DNA of 64,000 bases from NCBI GenBank assembly GCA_037179335.1, contig JAKZHN010000002.1:1674001-1738000 (forward strand), given 5' to 3'. The notes under the pieces are model-generated. The model saw only the letters and a program-made list of their open reading frames with translations. It made no database searches and was not told the origin of the DNA. Within the stretch, counting starts at the first letter, position 1. Each line of letters starts with the position of its first letter. Below are positions 45,341 through 56,958 of the stretch, piece by piece. This DNA is from Cyclaneusma minus. Its lineage: Eukaryota; Ascomycota; Leotiomycetes; Marthamycetales; Marthamycetaceae. A program made the translations under genes and the position numbers.

Positions 45341-47596
45341 TCGTATATACTAATGGCAGAAAACGGGGTGGTAGGCCGGATATAGCTTTGCATTTCCAGC
45401 TGCCTATCCAAACGATAGAATGAGACACCCAAGCTCTAGTTTGTCACTTTTGGCTTTTGTGTTACTTGACCGTAAGCGGAAGGTCGCTTTATTCATCAGC
45501 TGTCGTCGCTAGTTCTCCATCCGCAGTCAGAAACAGAATTCTCCAAATGTCTCAAGATCCAGCAGTCGTTTCCACGTTGGGTCGCTCCCGCAGCTGAAAC
45601 ACAATTCTCCAGCGATTCAAACTAGGAATCCCACAGCTCGCACGAGGCGTCGCCCGTCCCACCCCGTCCCATTCCCACGGGATTCCGCATAGTGAACCGC
45701 ATTTGCACCACCCTCCAGTTCGTCGGGATTCGTCGAAGCCAACGCTTGTCGGGTCCTACGGATGACCATTGTCGGGATTTTTGGGGGACTGGACGCCTCG
45801 TTTGTGCAACGTTCGGAATGTTTGGGGATGGGGCTATGCTGGATGAGTGCTTTGTGCGAGAACGGGACATAGGCTGGACGAATTAAGGAGATTTGGTGAC
45901 TTCATGCTGGAAGGGGTGGGAGGACGAGGAGGATGAGCAGGATAAGGAGAATTGTGGGAGATGGCGCTGGGGGACATGAGCTGATAGAGGCGCTGGAATT
46001 CGGAGGGGATACACGTGGATGGGGGTGAGACTGGCAACCAGCGGGAGGACAGAAATGGCTCTGGTTAATAACGTTCAATACTGTACTTCGTTGCAAGATT
46101 GAAGATGGTACATAGGCACTATTGATACTTGAATGAACCTGACAGAGAGATCATAATAGCATTGTCAATAATGCGACGTAGGAACAAACATCCGATCTCG
46201 ATGTCTCATCTCAGAGAAGTCATCAGACGAAACGAGAACGATCAACGAGAACAGCAAACACCGCCTCACCAGTTGCCTTGCTTACCATCCAACCTTGAAG
46301 CACGGTAAGGGCATCGGCAACAAGAACTCCTCGAACGTCAACGAACGAGAAAATCCTGAACCGCTATGTGCCGGCTGCACCATGCAAATATGCGCACATC
46401 CGTTTCATCCACCTGCATATAGCAAACAATTCCCAAAAAAGATCGAATTCAGTCAGATCAGACGGAAGCAACGCACGGAAAAACCTCCCACCCACCCAAC
46501 TCGGATGGTGGGTTGCACAAATATCCTCACCACACCCTCTTCATCATCATCCCAGCACAGCGAGCACAGCGAGCGGCTAGCCCCAATTCTAATCTCAACC
46601 ACAGTGAAACACTCAGAAAATGGATCAAATAATGCCCGCTAGCTCCCAATCATCCAGATTAGCACACTATTTCTGCTCAAATTCATTGAACTCACATTTG
46701 ATGTGTACGACCAACCATACCCCTCCATCCCCCCTAGCTCAATATGCAGCATTCCCGTTTCGTCCGATCAAGAATGTGACATGAATGTGACATCGCCCAC
46801 TTGACTGCCGCCCGCCAGCCCTGCTACTCCATCCCAACATAGCATAGTTCTCGCGCCGGCAGCCCACCTCCATCCCTCTTGCCCTATCCAGCACTAGACA
46901 CTTTGGAATTTCCAGACCGCTGAAATGCACTGCCACTTCTCGTCACCCCTTCCCAAGCATCTCCGGACGAGAGCATCCATGGTAAACCACGCAAGTAATG
47001 CACGAGGCAGAAAAGCCCCTTCCGTGACGTACAGCACGTTGCAGCAGCGCCAGTTGCCAGTTGCCACTTCCGTGCCGGCGTTTGATGTACCATGTGTATT
47101 CCGAGATCCTGGCTATGCGAATCCAGACTTGAGAAGTAAACAACTATCAGCAGTAAACAGTAGATATTATTTTCCTTGGTATATAATGTTATGATATGCT
47201 ATTTGACATGTGAACCGCCGTAATCGATCCAATTTTTCGCTTGCTTGCTTGCTTTGGTATTCGCAGTTGCTTTATACTTCGTCGATAAAAAAAATCAATT
47301 AAAACGCCCCTTGCCATGTCCATAATCCCTCTTCCGTGATGATTTTTCTTGTCCAGCGAGCGAGCGAACCACGGTCCAAAGCCCGCGAGTGAATGAATGA
47401 AATGGGTATCAGGTTTCCTTCTTCGTGAAACAAAAAATCTCGTATCCTGTCCCTCGTAAACATCGTGAAATATGGTATTGTGTCCGCAAAGGTCCCATAT
47501 GTAGAGAGCGTATGAGAAACAAAAAGAGCAAGGTCGTCCAACTCCAAATACTCCTTCCACCACTTTTTCTTTTTCGCTCGTGAATGTCTGAGCAAA

Positions 47597-49186
47597 TCAC
47601 GAATCCCAAATCGGTCCAAAAGCCGGCACCCCCCTACTCTCCATCCCATAAACCACCTTCCGCGTCAACGCCGGATTGGAAATCACAAAAACCGCCTCCG
47701 CCTCCTCCTCCATAAATAGCTCCCACGCCAACTGCACCAAATCCGGCCGTCCGCTCGCCCGCGTATCGATAATCACCGCTCGGTCATCGACCCCCTTCAC
47801 CTGCTCCACAATCTCCTCTCCGTACGTCTGATAAGGTCTCGGCGTGCTCCACAAGACACGACACTTTGTCTTGGGGAGATCGAGCATTACGCCGAGGCAG
47901 GGACCGATGCCAGAGCCGGTGGTGACAATGATGACGGATTTGAAGATTTGCGCCATGCAGAGCACGCCGGTGACGGGTACGCCTTTGACGTAGTAGTAGG
48001 GCTTGGGGTTTTGGATCGTTTTGCGTGTCCAGTCGCCTGCATCACTGACGATAATTGATCCGCCGGTTTTGCCGCCGCGGGCGGGGATGGTGGCGAAGGA
48101 GTGCCATTCACCCAACGGTGTTTCGGCGATTCTCAGGCCGACGAAATTGGGGATTTTCTCGTCGAAATGGACGCGTGCGGCGTGGTTGGAGAGCTTTTCC
48201 ACATTCACGGGCATTTTGTGGAGGCGGAGCCAGGGGAGGATGCAGTGCAGAGATGCAACAAGAAGGAACCAGAAGGCTGGTTGCATGATCAGTGTGATTC
48301 CTAGAGAAGTACTCCAGGTGCCTGGTTGTTTGCTCAGCACGCGCGAGAAGAGCACGAGTTCGGCCCAGAAGATGGCGAGGGAGAACCAGCCGCCCCAGCG
48401 GTGGACTTGCTCGAAGGTGTTGTGGGACTTGAAGCGGAATTTGGGGTAGGCGGTGATGCAGAGGGCGGCGAGGATGGTGAGGAGGATGTAGGAGAGGGCG
48501 ATGATGGCGGGGTCGGTGAGGAGGTCTTGGGAGAATTCTTTGGTTAGGTAGGCGGTTAGGAGCGTGAACCAGACGACGGTGGCGAAGGCGGTGCCGCTGT
48601 GGACGCCGCCGTATTCGTAGACTTTGGCCAGGAGACGACGGATGCGGAGGGGGGAGGAAAGGGGGACGAGCCAGCAGAGCTTGAAGAGGAGGTTGACGAC
48701 GTAGTCTTGACGGATCCAGACGGCGACCATGACATTGGCTGCTGCGGCAGTAGCGAAGGCTGATAGAGGGGCGGGATCAAATCTGGGGTTTGTGGCGATT
48801 AGGGCGACGAGACCGATGAGGTTGGCGAGAAAGACGAAGCCGAAGAGACGTCGGTAGACATTTAGAAATGTATGTCTCGCATGACGGATGAACCTGGGGT
48901 AACGCTTTTCTGGTAGTTGACTGGATTTCTCAAAGATCGTGCTGCTCCCACTAAGTCGCCATGTATTCGTAGAGACGGTTCGTCTGTGGTAGTTTATCGG
49001 ACGTTCGAAGGCAAATTCCACGGTTTGCTTGGACTCTGAGCGATTGTGACTCGGAGCAATCGGAGCAACTGGTTGTGTAGACAAGACAATATCATCCCTA
49101 TTGACCGAAACATCCCCAACAGCCACAGGCTCTGGAGCCCCCAGGGCCTTCTCAATATCGATGTTGTCGGAATTCGAGGCCATCAT
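47597..49186 (-). CDS. TmpA-like integral membrane flavoprotein
   Basis: A homologue of Aspergillus nidulans TmpA, a ferric-reductase-like membrane oxidoreductase linked there to the signal for conidiation. It is single-exon, 529 residues. An N-terminal cytosolic region of about 110 residues precedes six to eight hydrophobic segments (from FGFVFLANLIGLVAL on), including a His-containing HRWGGWFSLAIFW. The C-terminal half resembles a ferredoxin-reductase-type FAD/NAD(P) module: HSFATIPARGG, then VTTGSGIGPCLGVML as nucle otide-binding loop, and the family ending MESRGVPAFGPIWDS. The first of two adjacent Met codons was taken as start. It lies head-to-head, 4.6 kb away, with an acyl-CoA-ligase-like gene. 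Confidence 0.88.
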   Translation of the reverse strand: MMASNSDNIDIEKALGAPEPVAVGDVSVNRDDIVLSTQPVAPIAPSHNRSESKQTVEFAFERPINYHRRTVSTNTWRLSGSSTIFEKSSQLPEKRYPRFIRHARHTFLNVYRRLFGFVFLANLIGLVALIATNPRFDPAPLSAFATAAAANVMVAVWIRQDYVVNLLFKLCWLVPLSSPLRIRRLLAKVYEYGGVHSGTAFATVVWFTLLTAYLTKEFSQDLLTDPAIIALSYILLTILAALCITAYPKFRFKSHNTFEQVHRWGGWFSLAIFWAELVLFSRVLSKQPGTWSTSLGITLIMQPAFWFLLVASLHCILPWLRLHKMPVNVEKLSNHAARVHFDEKIPNFVGLRIAETPLGEWHSFATIPARGGKTGGSIIVSDAGDWTRKTIQNPKPYYYVKGVPVTGVLCMAQIFKSVIIVTTGSGIGPCLGVMLDLPKTKCRVLWSTPRPYQTYGEEIVEQVKGVDDRAVIIDTRASGRPDLVQLAWELFMEEEAEAVFVISNPALTRKVVYGMESRGVPAFGPIWDS

Positions 49187-52100
49187 CCTGAAGGTTGACG
49201 ATATTTCTCAAGACTGGATGACTTAGAGGTTGTTGTCATGCAGTGATGGCCAGACGGAGGTATATGCAGTGATCCAGGAACAAGGAATAGTTTGATATCA
49301 GACTGGAAACAGCCACCAAGACTTGAAAGAGGGAGCCAATGGCGTGCATATATGCCTAAGGATTATCGTTGCCCCATTGCAAGGCGCTCGGCGTGGTGGC
49401 GAGCACGAAACGGAGAAGATGGATCGACGAGGGTCTTCCGGGGGCGTCGTCGGTCGAGCGGTGGTGGAGATGTGTGGAAAAAAGAGTCGGGGTGCTCAGA
49501 CCCAGTCAGACTTAGAGAAAGAGGATCGCGAAGCAGCCGTGAAACAGAAGAGATTCGGCCGTTGCGCTCCACGATATGTCCTCGAGGATGGCGCGTGTAA
49601 TAATTCGGCAGGAAGCAGCAGGAACGGATTTATTCGACCAGTAGGTAAGATTCCCAAGCTGCCGTGATGTTCGGATATGCTTGTTTAGAGCATTTCTAGC
49701 ACACCAAGTCTAGAGCTAGCGGTACCGAAGCAAGAAGGGCAATGTGACCTGCACAGTCGGTAGAGTAATGCAGGGCCAGAGGCGCTTGTGAAAGAGACGT
49801 TGACCCACACCGGAGAATATGTTCTGCCACCTATGATAATAGTGCCGTCCGCTAAATCTAATTGATGCAGATGTTGAGTGTTGGTGTTGGTTGTGTGGAC
49901 ATGAAGGCGTAGTTTAGCTTGACTGGCCTTGAAAGTGATGAGAGTGGTGGAGAGAGTTGAAAAAGACTAGAGTAAAAAACAGCGGTACTACACCGTAATA
50001 AGAGAGCGCCCACTGCCATGGCCTGTAATGCTCCACGAATCTCGGCGCTACTGCCGTATACAACGGTGACGGGGATCACACAAATCCCAATTAGGATTTT
50101 ACAAAGTGCTACCTCACCAACTCGGAATAGACTGAGATTGCGATCCGGAGATAGAGTGAGATAGATTATTCGCAGATTGCTGATTTGAGCAACCATTTAC
50201 GAGTGCTGTAGCAGGCCATGGGGGCAGGCGAGCGTGGGAGAATCCGAGTCGGCGAATGCAAGGCCCTTAGGCTGTCCTTCACAGCCCATGTCAAGATAGC
50301 GGGGGGGGGGGACCCCTGGGCTCCACAGTCTGCAAAAAACGTGTCCACCTGGTCGCCGGCGGGAAGGTGGTGTGCAAATCAGCAGGGCGACGCAGCTGGC
50401 GCATGGCCGGAGTCGCCCAATAGGATGGTCGCACTGCAAGGAACTAATGGTGAAATATTCCCTGATGCGGAAGAAGGTAAATGATGTAAATCAGATATAA
50501 CCAAGGGTGTATGAATTGACTGCGAAATGCGGCAGGTAAGTCGCTTCTAGAATACTAGGCCCAGCGCTTGGCTATCAGGCTATGCTGTGGCCGGCTCGTG
50601 CGGTGCTGTGTGAACACATATCAGGCGTGATGCTGATGTGCGGCCGGTCGCGCGTGGAAGTCGGAGATGGCGAAGATCACGACCGGATGTGTTCCTGCTG
50701 CTCTGTAGTCAGCTCTCAATAATAATCCCATTTCCTGCGCAAACAGGAATCATCTTGGGCGCAGTCGCTGCAGGCAATTGGCAGTTGCATGATGTATGCT
50801 GCAAAAGACAGCTTTTTGCGGGAGTGCAAGTCAGTTCGTGACGGGGCTTGTGCTTCCCCACGAAATGCAAAAAGCAAAACTGCTCAGCGTCAAGGCTCAA
50901 CGACTCAGGATGCCACACGACCGCTCAGTGCTCACTGCTCGACAGAAATCTTCCGAAGGGCCACACAGGCCACAGCTCCCAACACGCGAGACCTCCGACT
51001 GAGAGGTAACCGACCAACGCAGTCTGTAACAGGCTGTTGATGTAATGTTGTACCTCACCCGACTTAGAACACGGCCATTATTATCGCCTGTGCTGACTCT
51101 CGAACTGCTCAGCCGATCAAGCTTGACACGAGTTTTTTTTTGTCGCCTCGCGATAATAATAATAATGCCAATTTTCGTCGCAATAATAGCAATAGCCGGC
51201 GATAGCGACAATAAAAGCGACATCCGGAAATTCGTGGAATTTTGGTTGATGTCGCTCGAAATTTGATGCGGAATCACAGTCCCGTCGTATCGCATCGGCC
51301 CATGCCCCATGGCGAGCCCCCAGCCGGCCCGGACGCCCACCCACTGCGGCGAAAGAGCCCCAGTGTTCTCAAATGGGGTCCCAGTTTTGAAGCCACATAG
51401 GCATCGCGATATCCGGCCCCGCCTCCATGATTCGTAATTCGCGCAGACACTCCAGCGCTCCATGGGTCCCTCGTGCACGCGGCACGCTTCGTCGCGCGCT
51501 TCCCGAAGAGGCGTCCCTAGACACCCTACTCGTAAATCCGAAATCGCCCATGGTATCCTGAAATCCGATAATGACACTGCTGTTGTAACTGCATTGACGT
51601 CTAGATGTGGCCTGACCCGTCATCTATCGCAAACGTGTCGAAACCGTTGTATAGGGCGATGTCATACTTCTCTCCTATATCTGAGATCTCTTTGAGCCTA
51701 GAACGTCGTTACATGGCTCGCCTTGTCAAAAAGGCCACGCCTGGCCACCGACAGCTTGACGTGACATTGACATGTCATGATTGTTTTACCATGGCCCCGC
51801 TGAGCGCGGCCTGTGGACAGCATTTCGGCGCCTCGAGAAACCGGTCTGTAATAATAAATCCCACGAGGTGTGGTCTGGAGCGGCTGATGGCTGGCGTCGC
51901 CTTGTCATCATCGCAAGCAGGAATTCGTGGTCGTTCTGCAGCGACGAGGTGCATAAGTCGTTGTCGTCAAAGCGGTGACACAAGAACACCGAATCTGAAA
52001 ATATCCCTCGTCTCATCATCATGTGTAGAATTTTTGCATCCATCATCGCAACGTGGCCACGAATAACGGAAGCTGGAAGAAAGACGGGATGGCGGATCCA

Positions 52101-53769
52101 ATCTTGGCCGCATGCGATTCATGCACACATCCCCCCCCCCCCCCAAAAGATTCCTTGTCGCCTTCTTACTCGACCAGAGCGACTGGACCCCAGCTGATCA
52201 TGTTCCTCGGATTCGAAGCTGCCAATGGTGTTGCTTGATGCCGCTCTGTTCACCTGCATCCGCCTCCCGGGGGTTTCATCGCAGCAGCCCATCTGTATGA
52301 GAACATCGCATGATAGAAGGTGATATGATCTGGCACTTGGCAGCCTCGTAACAAACAACCAGTATCGGCAGCGAGGTCCGTCCTTGCGCTCGCGACTCGA
52401 TGTCGTGCTGGTTCAGACCTTGCACGATGCTGGTGAGGCTGCGCCTTGGAAACTGCAGAACAAAGAGCGGTCCTACGCTGAGATCGGAGCGCCCTGGAGC
52501 CCAATGGCGGGCCGTCGACGGATCGCCTCGGCTGCTTGTCCATAATTGGTTACCGATTGATCGCAAGGATCCTGAGCGGCTTGTCCTCCCGCTTCCAGAC
52601 GTGGGAAATTCCAGCCCACGCGCATCGGCCAGATGCCACAGCCAATATAAAATGCATATAAATTTTATATAACGATAACGACATGCGATAGGCGTTCGAG
52701 ATTTGGTCGTGGGGTATGGGGCCGCGCTGAAGGGCCGAGAATGGGGAGGCTAGCGACATTGGGGACAGTGGGTGGGCAGGGGTATATCGTCGAGCCTTGG
52801 GCCTGCCCGCCGTCACTTCTCTAGTCCAAGACTTCGGGATGCCACTACTATCCGAACTACTCGCTAGTCAGCCATGATCCCACACGAATGCTCCGGTAGC
52901 CGCTTTTCACCGTCTCCCAATTGCCTGCAATCGGAATAGCTGCCAATGAAGTAAGCTAAACAGGTGTCCACTTAGAAATCCACAGTATGTCCATGTCCAC
53001 GACTCCACTTAGACGCTGATGTCCTCCGCAGTGGGGAATATGTAAGTGATAGCGACCCTCAAATAGAGGGGTATAGCGCACTGGCGCACATGACATCGAT
53101 ATCAAGGCTAAGACGCTGTGATAATGTCCACTTGGAACAGCTTGCAACTTCGAAATAGCCTAGGCATGCCATAATAATAATAACCCCTACTAAATGAGAA
53201 CCCACCTTCTAAGCCCACGCTGCGGTCAGTGCGGTGAGAGGGTCGAATAAGGTACGGCCGGGCGTCAATGCAGAAATGCGTAACCCACTGAAACCGACTC
53301 CTCGGGACGTCCAAGTCTAACATCTCCCAGCGCCCGCAATTGGAGAATTGGCGGCGCGGATCGACTGCACCTGCCGCGCCACGAGAAGGAGCACGAATAT
53401 TGCGAGTATCAAGTGACAGGCCGAGAGTGGCTCCAGGTGCCAAACTTGCTAGTCCAAGCCAGCCCACCCCTCCACTTCGTTGTCTGGATGATCCTGCACG
53501 TTCTAGGGTCGTAACGCAGACTGACCGTATATGTTAAAAGTGGTAACCAACCACCACACCAATATCATGCAAGCCAAAAGGAGCGCATTGCGGTGCAGTA
53601 AAGAAACACACCATATATTATTCCCGTCGAGCACAGTCGTGCCGGACCTGCCTCAATGAGACACTCCAAGCTACACTCGTGCTGGTCACTGAACTCTGTC
53701 TTGGACATCATATTTCACACCTCCGAGTCTTCAAGTCCAAAAAGAAACCAACACCCCGCTGCCTCGACA
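49187..53769. other. Intergenic 4.6 kb between two divergent genes
   Basis: No convincing gene. There is a run of ten G at 50301-50310, a run of C at about 52130-52144, and an AAT microsatellite near 51153-51167. Several frames of 100-226 codons on either strand have no family resemblance and cross these simple repeats. Confidence 0.5.
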
Positions 53770-55851
53770 ATGGATCTCGTTTCATGGACCTTTGGCAACG
53801 AGGACTACGACCAGGACAAGCCGGTGAGTCTTTCTTGCTCTGACAAAAGCCCAGGCCTGGCAGATCGGCTGACATGACATGAACAGATTTACCTCGATCC
53901 CAGTGACCCGTCACGTTGCTTAACGGCGCGAGATTGTCGAACACTGGTGAGGAAACTGGTTGCTGGCCTGCAATCGAATGGCCTCGAGAAAGGAGACTGT
54001 GTCTGCGTGATCAGCTTCAACGACGTGCGTTTGACGGTACACTTGTACCTGGCAGAGCGATAACTGACCGCATCATCAGATTCATTACTCCAGTCTGTAT
54101 CTCGGCATCATCGGTTCCGGAGGACGCTTCACTGGAGCGAACCCCGGATACACGGCTCACGAACTCGCTCACCATGTCCGAATGACAAAAGCCAAATTCT
54201 TCATCTCCCAAGTGAGCACGCTGGAAACAGCGCAAACCGCAGCCGATGAGTGCGGCATCGCTCGCGAGAACATCTATGTGTTCAACCCACGTGGGGAGGA
54301 AATACCAGCCGGATACAAATGTTGGACGGAGCTGCTCGAGTCTGGAGAGCGGGATTGGGTGGCTGTCGATGACACCAGAAATACCCCGGCAGGATACGTC
54401 AGTACGAGTGGAACGTCAGGCCTGCCAAAAGCCGCAATCCTGTGTCACTCCTATATGGTATCCCAAGGCGAATTCCTGACGCGGGAAATGAAGAAGATGG
54501 AAACCAAGGTATGTTCTCCGGTCGCGGCGGTGATGTGAAATGAAGGACTCGTACTGACGTTTTGGGTTCTAGCCTTCGTATCTCGTGGCCCTTCCTCCGT
54601 TTCACGTCTTCACCGTTCCTGTGCAGCATGCAGTACCACTGCGACAAGGCAGTCAAACATACATCATGCCGCGGTTCGAGGCGGATGGTTTTGCAAATGC
54701 GTGTGAGAAGTACCAAATCGACAGGACAATTGCGGTGCCCCCGATCTTGACATCTCTCGCGAAATCCGACGTTGCCACTCCAAAACGTCTCCGCTCCCTT
54801 CGAAAGATATACGTTGGTGGTTCGTGTGCCGGTAAAATCATCCAGGACCAGTTGTACGCGAAACTTCATGAGAAGGCTCATATTGAGCAAGTGTACGGTA
54901 TGACTGAGATTGGTTGGGCGACAACGACATGGCGAGACAAGAAGAGAGACGATACCGGTAGTGTTGGATCGCCCGTTCCTGGATATCGCTTGAGGTAAGA
55001 TGAAATCCTGGCTGTTCTCTCCTGATCGGTAACTGACGTCCATCACCAGACTTGTGAGCCGATCTGGTCAAATTGTACACCGAGACGGAGTGACCGGAGA
55101 AATCCACGTCTACGGCGAGCATTTGATGAAAGGGTATCTGGACCAACCACTGGCAACTGCTGAAGCGTTCTCGCACGACGGATGGATTCGGACTGGCGAT
55201 ATCGGATACAGAAAAGACGGGAGATGGTATGTGGTCGACCGGACGAAGGATCTCATCAAAGTCCGAGGTTGGCAAGTCAGCCCTGCGGAGATCGAGGCCT
55301 CTTTGATCGAACACCCAGATATCATCGATGCAGGCGTCATTGGTATCCCATCACAGGACGGCCTCGGCGAGGTTCCTCAGGCCTTTGTGGTCAAGAATCC
55401 CCAGAGTGTTCTGACCGAGAAGGATATCAAGACCTTCCTCGGCGCCCGACTAGCCCGCTACAAGCAGGTTGACCACGTCGAGTTTGTCGACCGAGTTCCC
55501 CGAAACCCCACCGGCAAGATCCTCCGCCGTGTCCTTCGGGAGGCGAAAGCAAACCCAGTTCCCACTTCCGACCAAGTCAACGCTCTGGCATACTCCAAAG
55601 CGATCATCGATCTCGAAAAGACCCACCAGAAGCGCAAGAGCGACATGGCTTCATCGTGCGACAGCTGCAGCCACAAGCACTACCACACCGACTCGACGAC
55701 CTCCACCTCGACCACTGCCACCACCGTCTCAAACAAAAGCACCGAATCCGAAAAAGGCCGAAAGCGGCGCAAGATCCAGGAGAAAGCAGCAGCTCTCACG
55801 ATGAAACTGAGACGACGAAGTCCACGACAGGTAATGATGGTCAAGGCATGA
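53770..55851 (+). CDS. 4-coumarate-CoA-ligase-like acyl-CoA synthetase
   Basis: A member of the adenylate-forming (ANL) family, which activates a carboxylic acid with ATP and passes it to CoA. Five exons (53770-53823, 53887-54024, 54080-54508, 54573-54994, 55050-55851) join in phase to 614 residues. The P-loop STSGTSGLPKAA is at about residues 172-183. YGMTE, GWIRTGDIGY, the hinge KVRGWQVSPAEIE and the catalytic-lysine motif PTGKILRR follow in order, so it should be active. The N-terminus is short for the family. A C-terminal extension of about 75 residues has a CDSCSHKHYH cluster, a Ser/Thr run and a basic patch (KGRKRRK). It ends VKA, not a PTS1 peroxisomal signal. The substrate is unknown. 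Confidence 0.92.
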
Positions 55852-55948
55852 AAGGAATTTGCATTCGGGATTGGCGTCAGGGAGTAGGAAAGTGCTCGGC
55901 CGGGCCTTTAATCTTTTCGGAATATCATGGCGGCCCTTTGTCCTATGG

Positions 55949-56490
55949 TTAGGAGTTCATTCGCTCGCTGTCATCTTTGGGCATTTGTGGTTTGGAGCGA
56001 CTTTCTTGGGCGGTATTTTGAGCGCATGTCGCCTGCAGTTTCCTAACGCTGGACTCTTGTGAATATGAGGGATGGTCGTTGGCGAGCATATAATGAAGAC
56101 AGCCGGCGAGGTAGTAATAGACCACGAGTACATTTGCTGCATTTGCTTCCGTTGAGACTCCCATTGGTGATGACTCTTGTGTGGTTGATTCAATTGGGTC
56201 TCGGTCCCTGTGAAAATGTCAGCGTGAAATAGTTGGATCGCCTCGAACAAGTGTAGCAAACCCTGCGCAAGACATACTCCGAATGACTCCGGTAGTCTCG
56301 GGTCTTCTTGTTTGTTTCCAATCGTCTGACGCAGCTCGAGTAGTGGAGAGCAGTCTCGCTGACCCCAGAGATCGACCACAGGCCACACAAGAAGCGTCAC
56401 CAGAAGGTCGAGGAGAAGCTGATTGATATATGAACGAAACAAAGAGTCACAGAGTTTGTCTGATGGAGCCAAAAATTTCTTTTCTCTCAC
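55949..56490 (-). pseudogene. Broken gene, possibly a transcription-factor C-terminus
   Basis: A minus-strand frame from the ATG at 56490 reads well to about 56230 (LLELRQTIGNKQEDPRLPES, then LFEAIQLFHADIFTG). There the better-looking phase changes by one base and continues as DRDPIESTTQESSPMGV...VYYYLAGCLHYMLAND to a stop at 55949. An intron with GTATGT donor, CTGAC branch and TTTCACAG acceptor exists here but does not restore the phase. The gene is either frameshifted, wrongly sequenced, or spliced in a way I did not find. It converges on the ligase gene. Confidence 0.4.
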
Positions 56491-56596
56491 TCACTCGCCT
56501 CGCCATGTGAGTTGTCATATGAAAAGGAAGCGGAGATGGACCCAGAGGACCTAGAGGACGCGAGCATCTGCAAGATTAAGTAGAGACAGAAGACGG

Positions 56597-56958
56597 CTAC
56601 TCACCCACAGCATCTCCCATCCTCTCCACATATTTCCTCTTTCTATCCGTGCCGTAGCCGCATGGTCGCACACACCGCTTTCGTGAGGCTCGTGTTCCCA
56701 TGTTGAAATCGCTTCGTGAATCGCGATGTTTCATTCTTTCTCCTTCCTCGTCTCCACCATGGCGGCAGCGGCGTGCAGTTCTTTCCATCACGGCCGAGAC
56801 AGCATTCAACAACAGGTGATCGGTCCATTCAAACGAGTATGATTTTTCCTCTTCTCCAGCAGCGTTGTCCAGGCAGCCTCACCGTCAATTTGTGCATCCA
56901 GGGATTGGCTAATCTGTATCCATCCGCTTTCGCATTTTCCTGGATTTTTCTCCGCCAT
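56597..56958 (-). other. Small minus-strand frames, possibly upstream exons
   Basis: From the ATG at 56958 a 46-codon frame begins MAEKNPGKCESGWIQISQSL. A second phase down to 56597 contains RPCGYGTDRKRKYVERMGD, which resembles the basic linker after a fungal zinc cluster, and is followed by a GGTGAG donor-like site. The pieces could be 5' parts of the broken gene at 55949-56490. The cysteine pattern of a zinc cluster is not complete. Confidence 0.25.

Larger units (their letters stand above)
39193..47596. other. Gene-poor 8.4-kb stretch
   Basis: No full gene is supported. Besides the candidates listed separately (40345-40831, 43430-44150, 44607-45340), it has short frames only. CCGGCATA-type microrepeats occur near 42845-42890. 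Frames around 41395-42330 look partly protein-like on both strands without a consistent phase and may be remains of mobile elements. Confidence 0.45.

Noticed and set aside
49323..49667. 114-codon plus frame upstream of the TmpA-like gene
   Set aside because: Lies in its promoter region with no recognisable features.
49858..50196. 112-codon minus frame with one hydrophobic stretch
   Set aside because: No family resemblance, no upstream signal, and random-looking codon use.
50897..51577. 226-codon minus-strand frame
   Set aside because: It crosses an AAT microsatellite that gives a run of Ile, has no conserved motif, and other phases look equally good.
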